Part shown: positions 37,037 to 45,009 of the stretch, one piece after another | Position numbering within the stretch: the first letter of the stretch is position 1 | Layout: every line of letters starts with the position of its first letter | Assembly (NCBI GenBank): GCA_018240435.1 | Contig: JAFEFT010000010.1 | Location: 125,504-189,503 of the forward strand | Direction of reading: 5' to 3' | Length of the DNA: 64,000 bases | Origin: Pseudomonadota bacterium | GTDB taxonomy: Bacteria > Pseudomonadota > Gammaproteobacteria > Xanthomonadales > Xanthomonadaceae | Made by a program: the position numbers and the translations under genes | Notes under the pieces: generated by a model | The model's input: the letters and a program-made list of their open reading frames with translations, nothing else | What the model was told of the DNA's origin: nothing | Database searches by the model: none

Positions 37037-37420
37037 TCAGGGCAGGCGCGCGTCGATCTTCTGCAGCACATCGCGCAACGGCGTCCAGCCCGTCGCCAGG
37101 CCGAGGGCGACGCCGATGGCATCGATCAGCGCATCGTAGGCCGACATGCCGCGGTAGCTGGTGAGAAAGCCCTGCGCCAGCTCCATGGCGACGCCCAGGG
37201 TGACGCACCACAACGCCGCCGCCAGCCACAGCGCACGGGTGTCGAACAACTGCACGGCCATCGCCGCCAGGCAAAAATAGGCCAGGCCATGATCGAACTT
37301 GTCGATCGTCAACGGCCCGGGAATCGGCGGCGAGGGCATCAGCGAGAGCACGATCACGCCGAGGATCATCACCACCCACGCGCCGATCCACAGTCGCGGC
37401 CAACGCAGCGGTCGCAGCAT
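37037..37420 (-). CDS. VanZ-family membrane protein
   Basis: A 127-residue inner-membrane protein with four predicted helices. The segments IDKFDHGLAYFCLAAM and AMELAQGFLTSYRGMSAYDALIDAIG match the VanZ-like fold, including conserved acidic and histidine residues near the membrane surface. VanZ gives low-level teicoplanin resistance in enterococci, but proteobacterial members have no known role. The ATG at 37420 shares one base with the stop of the methyltransferase gene before it (TGATG), so translation is probably coupled. I infer nothing about antibiotic resistance from this similarity. Confidence 0.8.
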   Translation of the reverse strand: MLRPLRWPRLWIGAWVVMILGVIVLSLMPSPPIPGPLTIDKFDHGLAYFCLAAMAVQLFDTRALWLAAALWCVTLGVAMELAQGFLTSYRGMSAYDALIDAIGVALGLATGWTPLRDVLQKIDARLP

Positions 37421-38607
37421 CACAGACTCCCGCTGCGGTCGCCGAAGGCGAACGCCGGTTCGAAATCCACCCCGCGCTGGAAGCCCATCGCCTGGAAGCG
37501 CTCACCCATCGCCTCGGGCATCGTCAATCGACGCGCTTGATTGACCAGTGCCAGCCGTTCGCGTTCGGGAAGATCCTGCGCGGCCGCCATCGCCTCGCCA
37601 AGGCCATTGCCGAGCAGGAAATGCGCCTGACTGGAGTAGCCGGCCAGCGCGAAGCCGATGCCGGTACCGGCCTCGGCCAGCGCCGTGAAATCGACCGAAG
37701 CGGTGATGTCCTGCAAGCCCGGCCACAGGAACGGATCGCCGTGGGCATGCTGGCGGTAATGGCACATCAAGGTTCCCTCGTCGCGCTCGGGCGCATAGAA
37801 CGCGCGGCGCGGATGGCCATAATCGACGAACAACATGGCGCCGCGTTCGAGCGCGCCGGCGATGGCATCGATCCAGTAGGGCAACTGCGGCAACGCTTCG
37901 GCATGGTAACCATCCGGCAAACGCGCATCCAGCCCGCGCTGGATGTTGGCCAGCGCCTGCACCAGCAGCGCATCGGCCGGGCGCGTGCGCCATTCGAACC
38001 GGCCCGCGTCGTCGATCCCCACGCATTGTTCGACCACCTCGCCGGCGATGATGGCAAAGCGCGTCGCCGGCAGCGCGTCGATCACCTCGTTGGCGAACAG
38101 CACGCCCTGCCAGCTGGCGGTGGGCGGATGATCGACCCACTCGACCCGCGCGGCCAGTTCCGGCGACAGGTTGGCGTGCAGCCGCGCCTGCTGGCGCTGA
38201 CGCAAGTCGGCCGAAGGTTCGAGGATGACATAGCGCGCCGGCAACGCCTCGCGCTCGGCCAGGCGCCGCAGTGCCTGCTCGGCGAAGGCGCCGCTGCCGC
38301 CACCGAGCTCGAAGAATTCGGCCACCGCGCCCACCTCGCGCAAAACCGGCGCAACGGCATCGGCGACGCAGTGCGCGAACAGGCTGCCCAGTTCCGGCGC
38401 GGTGACGAAATCGCCGTCGGCGCCGAACTTGCGTGCGCCGGCGCTGTAATACCCCAGCCCCGGCGCATACAGCGCCAGCTCCATGTAACGCCAGAACGGC
38501 AGCGCGCCGCCGGCCTGCGCGATCGCCTCGCCGATCAACGCCGTCAGGCGCGCGCTGTGTTCCAGCGCAATCGGATCGGGCACGGGCATGGTGTGGATTG
38601 CTGGCAT
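37420..38607 (-). CDS. SAM-dependent methyltransferase, MidA/NDUFAF7 family
   Basis: A 395-residue class I methyltransferase-like protein. The segment PFWRYMELALYAPGLGYYSAG, the SAM-binding motif FELGGGSGAFAEQAL, the VLFANEVIDALP block and the later MLFVDYGHPR are hallmarks of the DUF185/MidA family. Mitochondrial NDUFAF7 methylates an arginine of a complex I subunit; the bacterial role is not settled. I chose the ATG at 38607, with AGGAAG 14 bases upstream; the ATG at 38589 is also possible. It overlaps the VanZ-like gene by one base. Confidence 0.85.
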   Translation of the reverse strand: MPAIHTMPVPDPIALEHSARLTALIGEAIAQAGGALPFWRYMELALYAPGLGYYSAGARKFGADGDFVTAPELGSLFAHCVADAVAPVLREVGAVAEFFELGGGSGAFAEQALRRLAEREALPARYVILEPSADLRQRQQARLHANLSPELAARVEWVDHPPTASWQGVLFANEVIDALPATRFAIIAGEVVEQCVGIDDAGRFEWRTRPADALLVQALANIQRGLDARLPDGYHAEALPQLPYWIDAIAGALERGAMLFVDYGHPRRAFYAPERDEGTLMCHYRQHAHGDPFLWPGLQDITASVDFTALAEAGTGIGFALAGYSSQAHFLLGNGLGEAMAAAQDLPERERLALVNQARRLTMPEAMGERFQAMGFQRGVDFEPAFAFGDRSGSL

Positions 38608-38753
38608 CGGCGCGCAGGTCGCTTCCTGAACCGGACATTGAACCACGACCGGCGCCATCGCGGCAGGCCTTGACCGATGAAACCGACGAACCGTGCATCG
38701 GCGTACGGACGCGCTACTATCACCCTGCACCATCCACGAACCGGAGAGGTTTC

Positions 38754-39230
38754 ATGCACAAGATGCTGCTGCCCGCCGCTGCCGCCGGCCTGCTCGGCCT
38801 GATGGCCAGCGCCAACGCCTTCGCCGAGGATCTGAGCTCGCCGATCGGCACCTGGAAGACGACCGACGACAAGACCGGCAAGGTGAAATCCGAAGTCCAG
38901 ATCTTCGAGAACAACGGCAAGCTGATGGGCCGGATCGTCGAACTGTTCCGCGAGCCCGGCGAAGACCCCGACCCGGTCTGCGACAAGTGCACCGGCAGCT
39001 TGCACAACCACAAGATCAAGGGCCTTGTGATCATGTGGGGTTTCGTCAAAAACGGCGAGCAATGGACCGGCGGGCGCATCTTCGACCCGCAGAAGCCGGG
39101 CAACAACGAAGACCCGTACAAGGCCAAGCTGACCCTGACCAATGGCGGCCACACCTTGATCGTGCGCGGCTACCTCGGCTTCTCGTGGATCGGCCGCAGC
39201 CAGACTTGGCAACGCGTCGCGGGCAAATGA
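38754..39230 (+). CDS. Exported DUF2147 protein
   Basis: A 158-residue protein with a signal peptide (1-24, cleaved after AFA). The mature part begins SSPIGTWKTTDDKTGKVKS and has the family's KLMGRIVELF, CDKCTGSLHN and GLVIMWGFV segments, ending in RSQTWQRVAGK. DUF2147 proteins are periplasmic, lipocalin-like beta barrels of unknown function. A GGAGAGG ribosome site precedes the ATG. It is divergent from the MidA-like gene; TACTAT at 38714-38719 may be its -10 box. The two cysteines of CDKC could form a disulfide. Confidence 0.88.
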   Translation: MHKMLLPAAAAGLLGLMASANAFAEDLSSPIGTWKTTDDKTGKVKSEVQIFENNGKLMGRIVELFREPGEDPDPVCDKCTGSLHNHKIKGLVIMWGFVKNGEQWTGGRIFDPQKPGNNEDPYKAKLTLTNGGHTLIVRGYLGFSWIGRSQTWQRVAGK

Positions 39231-39339
39231 TGGTCGGCGTTGCCGTCGCCGCGGCCGGTCGGCAGCACCGACGGGCCGCGGATGGATGTCGATTCGCGAC
39301 ACATCGGCGCTGCCGCCGCCCAGGCGACGAGGCGGCGGC

Positions 39340-40080
39340 ATGACGGCTGCGCGCCCGGTCGCGCTGATCACCGGTGGCTCGCGCCGCATCGGTGCCGCCA
39401 TCGCCCGCACCCTGCACGCGGCCGGCTACGATCTGGCGCTGCATCATCGCCGCGACGACGACCGCATGGATGCGTTGCTCGCCGAACTGGAATCGGCGCG
39501 CGCCGGCAGCACGCTGGAGCTTCGCGCCGAACTGGCCGACCTCGAGCACCTGCCGTTGATGATCGCCGATGCGGTGATGCGGTATTCCCGCCTCGACGTG
39601 CTGGTCAACAACGCCTCGGCATTTTTTCCGACACCCATCGGGCAGGCCACGCCCGAGCAATGGGATGCGATCTTCGCCGCCAATGCGCGCGCGCCGTTTT
39701 TCCTCGCGCAGGCGGCGGCGCCGCATCTGCGCGCCAGCGGCGGCTGCATCGTCAACCTGGTGGACATCTATGGCGAGCGGCCGCTGCGCGAGCACCCGAT
39801 CTACTGCATGGCCAAGGCCGCGCTGATCATGATGACGCGCTCGCTGGCCAAGGATCTGGCGCCGCAGGTGCGCGTCAACGCGATCGCGCCCGGCGCGGTG
39901 CTGTGGCCGGAAGCAGGCATCGACGGCGAGCGCCAGCGCAAGCTGGTCGCCAACATCGCCCTGGGCCGCGTCGGCGAGCCGCAGGATGTCGCCGAGGCGG
40001 CGCTGTACCTGATCCGCGATGCGCGCTACAGCACCGGCGAAATCCTGCGCGTCGATGGTGGCCGCAGTTTGGCGATCTGA
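39340..40080 (+). CDS. Pteridine reductase (FolM/PTR1-type SDR)
   Basis: A 246-residue NADPH-dependent short-chain reductase expected to reduce dihydro- or oxidised pterins, possibly dihydrofolate. The nucleotide motif is TGGSRRIGAAIA, where the arginine after the serine is typical of PTR1-like enzymes. The catalytic residues are D and Y spaced as in PTR1 (DIYGERPLREHPIY, then YCMAK), with aspartate in place of the usual serine. The ATG at 39340 starts MTAARPVALITGG, as expected; an upstream in-frame ATG at 39286 gives a proline-rich extension and is less likely. folK and folB lie 2-3 kb away, on the other strand. Confidence 0.85.
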   Translation: MTAARPVALITGGSRRIGAAIARTLHAAGYDLALHHRRDDDRMDALLAELESARAGSTLELRAELADLEHLPLMIADAVMRYSRLDVLVNNASAFFPTPIGQATPEQWDAIFAANARAPFFLAQAAAPHLRASGGCIVNLVDIYGERPLREHPIYCMAKAALIMMTRSLAKDLAPQVRVNAIAPGAVLWPEAGIDGERQRKLVANIALGRVGEPQDVAEAALYLIRDARYSTGEILRVDGGRSLAI

Positions 40081-40210
40081 GCGCGCGGCACCGGCACGGG
40101 CCGCCATACGCAACCGCATGGCGGCGCGCCGGCGGCGCATCGACGCCTCGCTCATGCGCCGATCACGTCGCAGTCACGGCAAGGCCATCGCATGCTGCTA
40201 TTCTTGCCGC

Positions 40211-40876
40211 ATGAGTGCACGAAGCGACCAACTGCCGACCACCACCTACATCCCTGCGCGCAAGGGCGCCGCCATCGGCGTGGCCGAGCAGATCGGCAGC
40301 ACCATCATCGGCCTGCTCTCCGACCTGCCGGACACCCGTGAAGGCGCCAGCCTGGCGCCGGAAGTGCGCGCCCATGCCATCGCCGATGCCGCCGCGCGCA
40401 AGGCGGCGCTGGTCGCCGGCACGCTGGCGCTGCCGCCCGGCCCGCTGGGCTGGCTGACGGTGCTGCCGGAGCTGTATGCGATCTGGAAGATCCAGGCGCA
40501 GATGGTGTCGGACATCGCCGGCACCTATGGCCGGCGCTGGCAGCTCACCCGCGAGCAGATGCTGTTCTGCCTGTTCCGCCACACCGCCGCGCAGGCATTC
40601 CGCGACATCGCCGTGCGCGTCGGCGAGCGCTGGCTGGTGCGTGCGGCCGGCTCGTCGGCGATCCGCGCCGCCTCACGCCGGATCGGCGCTCGCCTGGGCC
40701 GGCGCAGCGTCGGCCGCGGCCTCTCGCGCTGGCTGCCGGTAGTCGGCGCGATGGGCGTGGGCGCCTATGCCTGGTACGACACCCGCCAGGTCGCCCGCAC
40801 CGCCATCGACCTGTTCGCGATCGAATCGGCCGCCGGCCAGGCTTTCGATTTCGACGAAGGCTCGCTGTACGACTGA
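40211..40876 (+). CDS. EcsC-family protein
   Basis: A 221-residue protein resembling the EcsC family. It contains a glycine/alanine-rich hydrophobic segment (about 66-95) with LPPGPLGWLTVLPELYAIW, a QMVSDIAGTYG block and a second hydrophobic stretch (about 178-195) before an acidic C-terminus. EcsC was named from a Bacillus ABC transporter operon, but the function of such stand-alone proteins is unknown. The ATG at 40211 follows a tight upstream region. No operon partner is clear; it converges on the next gene. Confidence 0.7.
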   Translation: MSARSDQLPTTTYIPARKGAAIGVAEQIGSTIIGLLSDLPDTREGASLAPEVRAHAIADAAARKAALVAGTLALPPGPLGWLTVLPELYAIWKIQAQMVSDIAGTYGRRWQLTREQMLFCLFRHTAAQAFRDIAVRVGERWLVRAAGSSAIRAASRRIGARLGRRSVGRGLSRWLPVVGAMGVGAYAWYDTRQVARTAIDLFAIESAAGQAFDFDEGSLYD

Positions 40877-40964
40877 GCGCGGCAACGACGAATGATCCGC
40901 CGGGGCCGGCCAGCGAACCCCGATCCGGGATGCCGTGCCACGTGCCGGCGTCCGACGACCGCCC

Positions 40965-40989
40965 GCCGGCACCTGCGCGTGGTGCCGGC
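40965..40989. terminator. Hairpin between the convergent EcsC-like and DUF6159-like genes
   Basis: Arms GCCGGCACC and GGTGCCGGC form a 9-bp stem around a seven-base loop, two bases past the stop of the minus-strand gene. There is no U-tract on either side, so I rate it only as a possible terminator. Confidence 0.4.
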
Positions 40990-40991
40990 CC

Positions 40992-41834
40992 TCAGGCCTT
41001 GATCCGGAACGCCTCCTGCAAGGCGCCGTCGTCGAAGCCGGTAGGCGCCTGCCCGGTGCTGGCGAAGCGATACAGCGCCGCCGAATAGATGCCGGCCAGC
41101 GCTGCCTGCACCAGCGACAGGCCAAGTATCGCCACGACCGTCAGGGCGCCGAACAGATAGGCCATCGGCACCATGCTGCCGGCGCTGGCGATGGTGAGCA
41201 CGCCACCGACCAGCGCCACCGCAAAGGTGAGCAGGCCGAACACCACGCCGATGCCGCCGTTGCCGATCAGGTTCTCGCCCCAGTTGCGACGCAGCAGGCT
41301 GACGCTTTCCTTGATTGCATCGATCGGGCCGACGTTCTGGACCACCAGCACCGGCACCACCATCGACGTCGCCACCGTCCATGCCGCACCGACCATCGCG
41401 ATCACGATGCGACCGATGAAACCGGCGCGTTCTTCCAGCGCGCGCAGGATCATGCCGACGGTGGCGGCGATCAGCGCATAGCCAAGGATCGACACGATAC
41501 GGCTGCGGGCGATGGCCAAGCCATCGGCGAGGGTAGGGTCGCCGCCATCCAGACGGATCATCGCCGCACCCACCAGCGCAGTGTTGAAGAAGAAGATCAC
41601 CGTGTATTGCACGACGTAGAACAAGAACATCCAGATGTAGAACGGCGCCGGCAACGGCTGATGAGGCTGGAGCTGATGCAGGCTGCCGGTGGCGATCAGC
41701 GGCAGCACGAACGTCAACGTCACCAGAATGGTGGCGATCGCCGAAACCAGCGGGAACACCAGCAGTTCCTTGTCCGAGCGCAGCACGGCGGCGCTGGCCT
41801 GGATCATTTCCCAACTGCGTGCGAATTTGCCCAT
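40992..41834 (-). CDS. Polytopic membrane protein, DUF6159-like
   Basis: A 280-residue inner-membrane protein with about six hydrophobic segments. It begins MGKFARSWEMIQASAAVLRSDKELLVFP, a pattern common to the DUF6159 group, and has a repeated VGAAMI/VGAAWT motif followed by a RNWGENLIGNGGIG stretch. Function is unknown. The ATG at 41834 was chosen because the conserved MGKF start lies there; upstream codons are charged and not membrane-like. It is followed by a convergent gene and preceded by folK with a gap of 138 bases. Confidence 0.7.
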   Translation of the reverse strand: MGKFARSWEMIQASAAVLRSDKELLVFPLVSAIATILVTLTFVLPLIATGSLHQLQPHQPLPAPFYIWMFLFYVVQYTVIFFFNTALVGAAMIRLDGGDPTLADGLAIARSRIVSILGYALIAATVGMILRALEERAGFIGRIVIAMVGAAWTVATSMVVPVLVVQNVGPIDAIKESVSLLRRNWGENLIGNGGIGVVFGLLTFAVALVGGVLTIASAGSMVPMAYLFGALTVVAILGLSLVQAALAGIYSAALYRFASTGQAPTGFDDGALQEAFRIKA

Positions 41835-41972
41835 GCGCGTGCTCCGGTCGTGCTTGCGGAAAATCCGGGTATTGCGTCCGTTGTCGTCAGCCCATTCCAT
41901 CCCTGGCCGGCGGCGAGCATCGCGATCACGCGACGACCCGCCGCGACGATCATACCCGCTCGCGCGCCCGGC

Positions 41973-42467
41973 TCAATCCAGTTGCAGCGCCGCCGCCGGC
42001 AACGGCGTGGCGTGTTGCGGATGTTCCATCCACATCTGCGCCAGCGTACGCCCGTCGCCGGGCACCACGACCCCGGGCGCGATCTGCGCCAGCGGTTGCA
42101 GCACGAAAGCATGGCGCAGTTCCGGGCGCGGCAACTGCAGGTGCGAAGTGCCTGTGGCGACGATCACGCGATCGTCGAACAGCACGATGTCGATATCCAG
42201 CGTGCGCGAAGCAAACCGTGGACCACCACGCACGCGGCCCTGCGCAGCCTCCAGCGCATGCAGCCAGTCGTCCAGCTGCCACGGCGACATCGTCGTGCGC
42301 ACGATCGCCGCGGCATTGAGGAAATCCGGCCCCGCGAACCCCTCCGCCGGCGTGCGCAGCACCGACGAGAACACCACATCCGCGAATTGCGCACGCAGCG
42401 CCGCCGCCGCCTGCCGCAAATGCGGCTCGGCGTCGATATTGCTGCCCAGACTCAAGTACGCAAACAT
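41973..42467 (-). CDS. folK: 6-hydroxymethyl-7,8-dihydropterin pyrophosphokinase
   Basis: A 164-residue folate pathway enzyme that transfers pyrophosphate from ATP to 6-hydroxymethyl-dihydropterin. The N-terminus MFAYLSLGSNIDAEPHLRQA and the signature GPRFASRTLDIDIVLFDD are diagnostic, with the later PRPELRHAFVLQPLAQI block also conserved. Length matches the family (about 160). The ATG at 42467 is used; a TTG just before it is not needed. folB lies 97 bases upstream on the same strand, so the two successive steps of the pathway are probably co-transcribed. Confidence 0.95.
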   Translation of the reverse strand: MFAYLSLGSNIDAEPHLRQAAAALRAQFADVVFSSVLRTPAEGFAGPDFLNAAAIVRTTMSPWQLDDWLHALEAAQGRVRGGPRFASRTLDIDIVLFDDRVIVATGTSHLQLPRPELRHAFVLQPLAQIAPGVVVPGDGRTLAQMWMEHPQHATPLPAAALQLD

Positions 42468-42564
42468 CAATGGGGTCAGGTTCGTTTGACGATTGCGATG
42501 GCGACCATTTCGCGTCGGTGCGATGGCGTCGTGGGCTTTGTCAACGGCCGCGTCGACTCTGCCA

Positions 42565-42924
42565 TCAGCGCGCGGCGCGCTCGCGCACGATGACCACCCC
42601 GACCGCCTTCGCCCCCCGCACCGCGCCGGGCTTGCTCAGCTTCAGCCGCAACCAGCTCACCGGGAACTCGTCGAGAATGATCTGCGCGCAGCGCTCGGCC
42701 AGGGTCTCGACCAGGCCGAATCCCGACTCCGGCACGAAGGCGAGCAGGCGCTTGCTCACCGCCTTGTAGTCCAGCGTGTGGGCGATGTCGTCGCTGGCCG
42801 CCGGCACCCGGTTGTCGAAACCCATTTCGATGTCGAACTGCAGCGGCTGGCGGATCTTGCGCTCCCAGTCGTAGATGCCGATCAGGGTGTCGATTTGCAG
42901 GCCTTCGATGAAGACGTGGTCCAT
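42565..42924 (-). CDS. folB: Dihydroneopterin aldolase
   Basis: A 119-residue enzyme that converts 7,8-dihydroneopterin to 6-hydroxymethyl-7,8-dihydropterin, the substrate of FolK encoded next. It begins MDHVFIEGLQIDTLIGIYDWER and has the conserved HTLDYKAVSKRLLAFV and FGLVETLAERCAQIIL segments and the KPGAVRGAKAVGVVIVRE end. Length is normal. The ATG at 42924 gives the canonical start; upstream codons run into a degenerate heptamer repeat and are not counted. Confidence 0.95.
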   Translation of the reverse strand: MDHVFIEGLQIDTLIGIYDWERKIRQPLQFDIEMGFDNRVPAASDDIAHTLDYKAVSKRLLAFVPESGFGLVETLAERCAQIILDEFPVSWLRLKLSKPGAVRGAKAVGVVIVRERAAR

Positions 42925-42933
42925 GGGAGCTGT

Positions 42934-43044
42934 GAATGGTGATTCGTGAATTGTGAATCGTACAGGCACCGAGGCCACACAATGCATTCAGCCGCGCCGA
43001 CGCGCACCGCTTCAGGCTTCACGAATCACGAATCACGAATCGTC
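42934..43044. repeat. Degenerate heptamer repeats flanking the folB-tsaD gap
   Basis: At 42934-42961 units of the type GTGATTC, GTGAATT and GTGAATC follow one another. At 43018-43042 three CACGAAT/CACGAATC-type units occur in the opposite sense. They share the seven-base period and GAATC core of the 22.1 and 61.4 kb arrays. The second block forms the 3' end of tsaD. Confidence 0.7.
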
Positions 43045-44095
43045 CTTCACCACTCATGCGTCCCACCGCCGGCAGCGTTGCCATGTCCCAGCGCGGCCGC
43101 ACCTGCACCTGCGCGTCCTCGTGCAAACCGGCCGCCAGGCGCAGCGCGCCGGCGTAGGCGATCATGGCGCCGTTGTCGGTGCAGAACGCCAGCCGCGGGA
43201 AGCGGACGCGGCCACCGCGCCTTGCCGCCTGCTCCTGCAATTGCTCGCGCAGGCGCGCGTTGGCGCCGACGCCGCCGGCGACGATCAGGGTGTCCATGCC
43301 CGCCGCGTCGAGTGCGCGTTCGCACTTGATCGCCAGCGTGTCGACGATGGCGTCCTCGAAACCGCGGGCGATGTCGGCGCGGGTGGCAGCGGACTGATCG
43401 GACCTCTGCCACGCCAGCAGCACCTGCGTCTTCAGCCCGGAGAAACTGAAATCCAGCCCCGGCCGGTCGGTCATCGGCCGCGCGAACCGGAACACGCCCG
43501 CGCGGCCGGTGGTCGCCAGCTTCGCCAGATGCGGGCCGCCCGGATAGGGCAGGCCCATCAGCTTGGCGGTCTTGTCGAAGGCCTCGCCGGCGGCGTCGTC
43601 GAGCGTCTCGCCGAGCAGCTCGTAGTCGCCGATCGCGCGCACGGCGACCAGTTGCGAATGCCCGCCCGACACCAGCAGGGCCACGAACGGCGGGCGCAGC
43701 TCGGGATCCTCGATCAACGGCGCCAGCAGATGGCCTTCCATGTGGTGGACGCCGATCGCCGGAACGTCCAGCGCCCAGGCCAGCGCGCGACCGACCCCGG
43801 CGCCGACCAGCAGCGCGCCGACAAGCCCCGGCCCGGCGGTATAGGCCACCCCGCCCAGATCGCGCACGCCAAGGCCGGCCTCGGCCAGAGTCTGGCGGAT
43901 CAGCGGCAGCAGCTTGCGGACGTGATCGCGACTGGCAAGCTCCGGCACCACGCCGCCATATTCGGCATGCAGGGCGACCTGGCTGTACAGCGCGTGGGCG
44001 CGCAGGCCGGTGGCGAGGTCGTAGACCGCCACCCCGGTCTCGTCGCAGGACGTCTCGATGCCAAGGACAGGGCGACTTGCAGCACAGGTATCCAT
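43019..44095 (-). CDS. tsaD: tRNA N6-threonylcarbamoyladenosine transferase TsaD
   Basis: A 358-residue Kae1/Qri7-family enzyme which, with TsaB and TsaE, transfers the threonylcarbamoyl group to A37 of ANN-decoding tRNAs. It begins with the [17 protein letters not shown] motif. The metal-binding HHMEGHL and the [23 protein letters not shown] and [13 protein letters not shown] blocks are all present. The last residues (GRFVIRDS) and the stop codon are written by the heptamer repeat, so the tail probably varies. The ATG at 44095 is divergent from rpsU 60 bases away, and a TATGAT (44102-44107 on the minus strand) seven bases upstream suggests a leaderless mRNA. Confidence 0.95.
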
Positions 44096-44106
44096 GCCGG
44101 TATCAT
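44077..44106 (+). promoter_or_regulatory. Candidate promoter of rpsU-yqeY-dnaG
   Basis: TTGCAG (44077-44082) is followed after 18 bases by TATCAT (44101-44106, 5 of 6 matches). Transcription would start near 44113. The boxes overlap the beginning of tsaD on the other strand, so the two divergent promoters share sequence. Confidence 0.45.
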
Positions 44107-44117
44107 ACGCGGCTCGC

Positions 44118-44138
44118 CCGTCCGCAAGGACGGTTTTT
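44118..44138 (+). promoter_or_regulatory. Terminator-like hairpin in the rpsU leader
   Basis: CCGTCC (44118-44123), a GCAA tetraloop and GGACGG (44128-44133) are followed by TTTTT. The element sits between the predicted transcription start and the rpsU ribosome site, with no plus-strand gene before it to terminate. It could be an attenuator, or a 5' stabilising or protein-binding stem. Confidence 0.55.
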
Positions 44139-44154
44139 GGTTACCGGAGTCTCC

Positions 44155-44370
44155 ATGCCGTCCGTCAAAGTCCGCGAAAACGAGCCCTTCGAGTTTGCGC
44201 TGCGCCGCTTCAAGCGCACCTGCGAGAAGGCCGGTGTCCTCGCCGAAACCCGCAAGCGCGAGTTTTACGAAAAGCCGACGCAGGAGCGCAAGCGCAAGGC
44301 CGCCGCGGCGGTCAAGCGCCAGCTGCGCCGCAGCTCGCGCGACGTCACCAAGCGCCAGCGGCTGTACTGA
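44155..44370 (+). CDS. rpsU: 30S ribosomal protein S21 (bS21)
   Basis: A 71-residue basic protein of the small subunit that helps base-pairing with the mRNA Shine-Dalgarno region. It reads [20 protein letters not shown] and continues with [20 protein letters not shown], both highly conserved. Length is the usual 71. A CCGGAG ribosome site precedes the ATG at 44155. It is the first gene of the macromolecular synthesis cluster, followed by yqeY and dnaG. Confidence 0.97.
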
Positions 44371-44467
44371 GTTTGGCGGTCGCGCCCAAGCCGGCACGCG
44401 CGAGCGTTGCCGGCTTTTCGCGTTTCTGGAGTTCGTTTTCCGCGCCGCCGCCGATGGTTCGGCGCGG

Positions 44468-44517
44468 TGGCCGTTCGTGGCGAACCGGGTCTGCCCTGAG
44501 CCTGTCGAACCCCATGC
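44468..44517. repeat. REP-like unit between rpsU and yqeY
   Basis: The words gttcgtggcgaaccggg and gccctgagcctgtcgaacccc match the arms of the REP elements at 8.4-9.0 kb. The unit lies in the 175-base gap inside the expected rpsU-yqeY-dnaG operon, where it could form an mRNA hairpin. Confidence 0.7.
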
Positions 44518-44545
44518 CGTCGATCTGATCTGCAGGAGAACGAAC

Positions 44546-44992
44546 ATGTCCCTGAAAGCCCGCCTCACCGACGACATGAAAGCCGCGATGAAGTCCGGCG
44601 CCAAACAGCGTCTGGGCGTGATCCGGCTGATCAACGCCGCCATCAAGCAGCGCGAGGTCGACGAGCGCATCGTCCTCGACGATGCGCAGGTGCTGGCGGT
44701 GCTGGAGAAGATGCTCAAGCAGCGCAAGGATTCGGTGAGCCAGTACGAGGCCGCCGCGCGCGAGGACCTGGCCCAGATCGAGCGCGAGGAGATGCTCGTC
44801 ATCCAGGCCTACCTGCCGCAGCCGATGTCGGCCGACGAGCTCGCCGCCGAAATCGCCGCCGCGATCACCGCCGCCGGCGCCACCGGGCCGCAGGACATGG
44901 GCAAGGTGATGGCCGCGCTCAAGCCGCGCATCGCCGGTCGCGCCGACATGGGCCAGGCCTCGGCATTGGTCAAGCGCGCGCTCGCCGGCTGA
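44546..44992 (+). CDS. yqeY: GatB/YqeY domain protein
   Basis: A 148-residue cytoplasmic protein with the YqeY domain, which resembles the tRNA-binding tail of the amidotransferase subunit GatB. It begins MSLKARLTDDMKAAMKSGAK and has RLGVIRLINAAIKQREVD and ADMGQASALVKRAL blocks. Its exact role is unknown; a function linked to tRNA or translation is inferred from the domain and its usual place between rpsU and dnaG. An AGGAGA site precedes the ATG. dnaG starts 17 bases after the stop. Confidence 0.9.
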   Translation: MSLKARLTDDMKAAMKSGAKQRLGVIRLINAAIKQREVDERIVLDDAQVLAVLEKMLKQRKDSVSQYEAAAREDLAQIEREEMLVIQAYLPQPMSADELAAEIAAAITAAGATGPQDMGKVMAALKPRIAGRADMGQASALVKRALAG

Positions 44993-45009
44993 TGTTCTAA
45001 GCTGGCCAC

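Noticed and set aside
37037..37420. VanZ-like gene as an antibiotic resistance gene
   Set aside because: VanZ-fold proteins are common in proteobacteria without any link to glycopeptides, and no other van gene is nearby.
41689..42489. Plus-strand open frames opposite folK and the DUF6159-like gene
   Set aside because: They lie over two well-supported minus-strand genes and have no recognisable domain.
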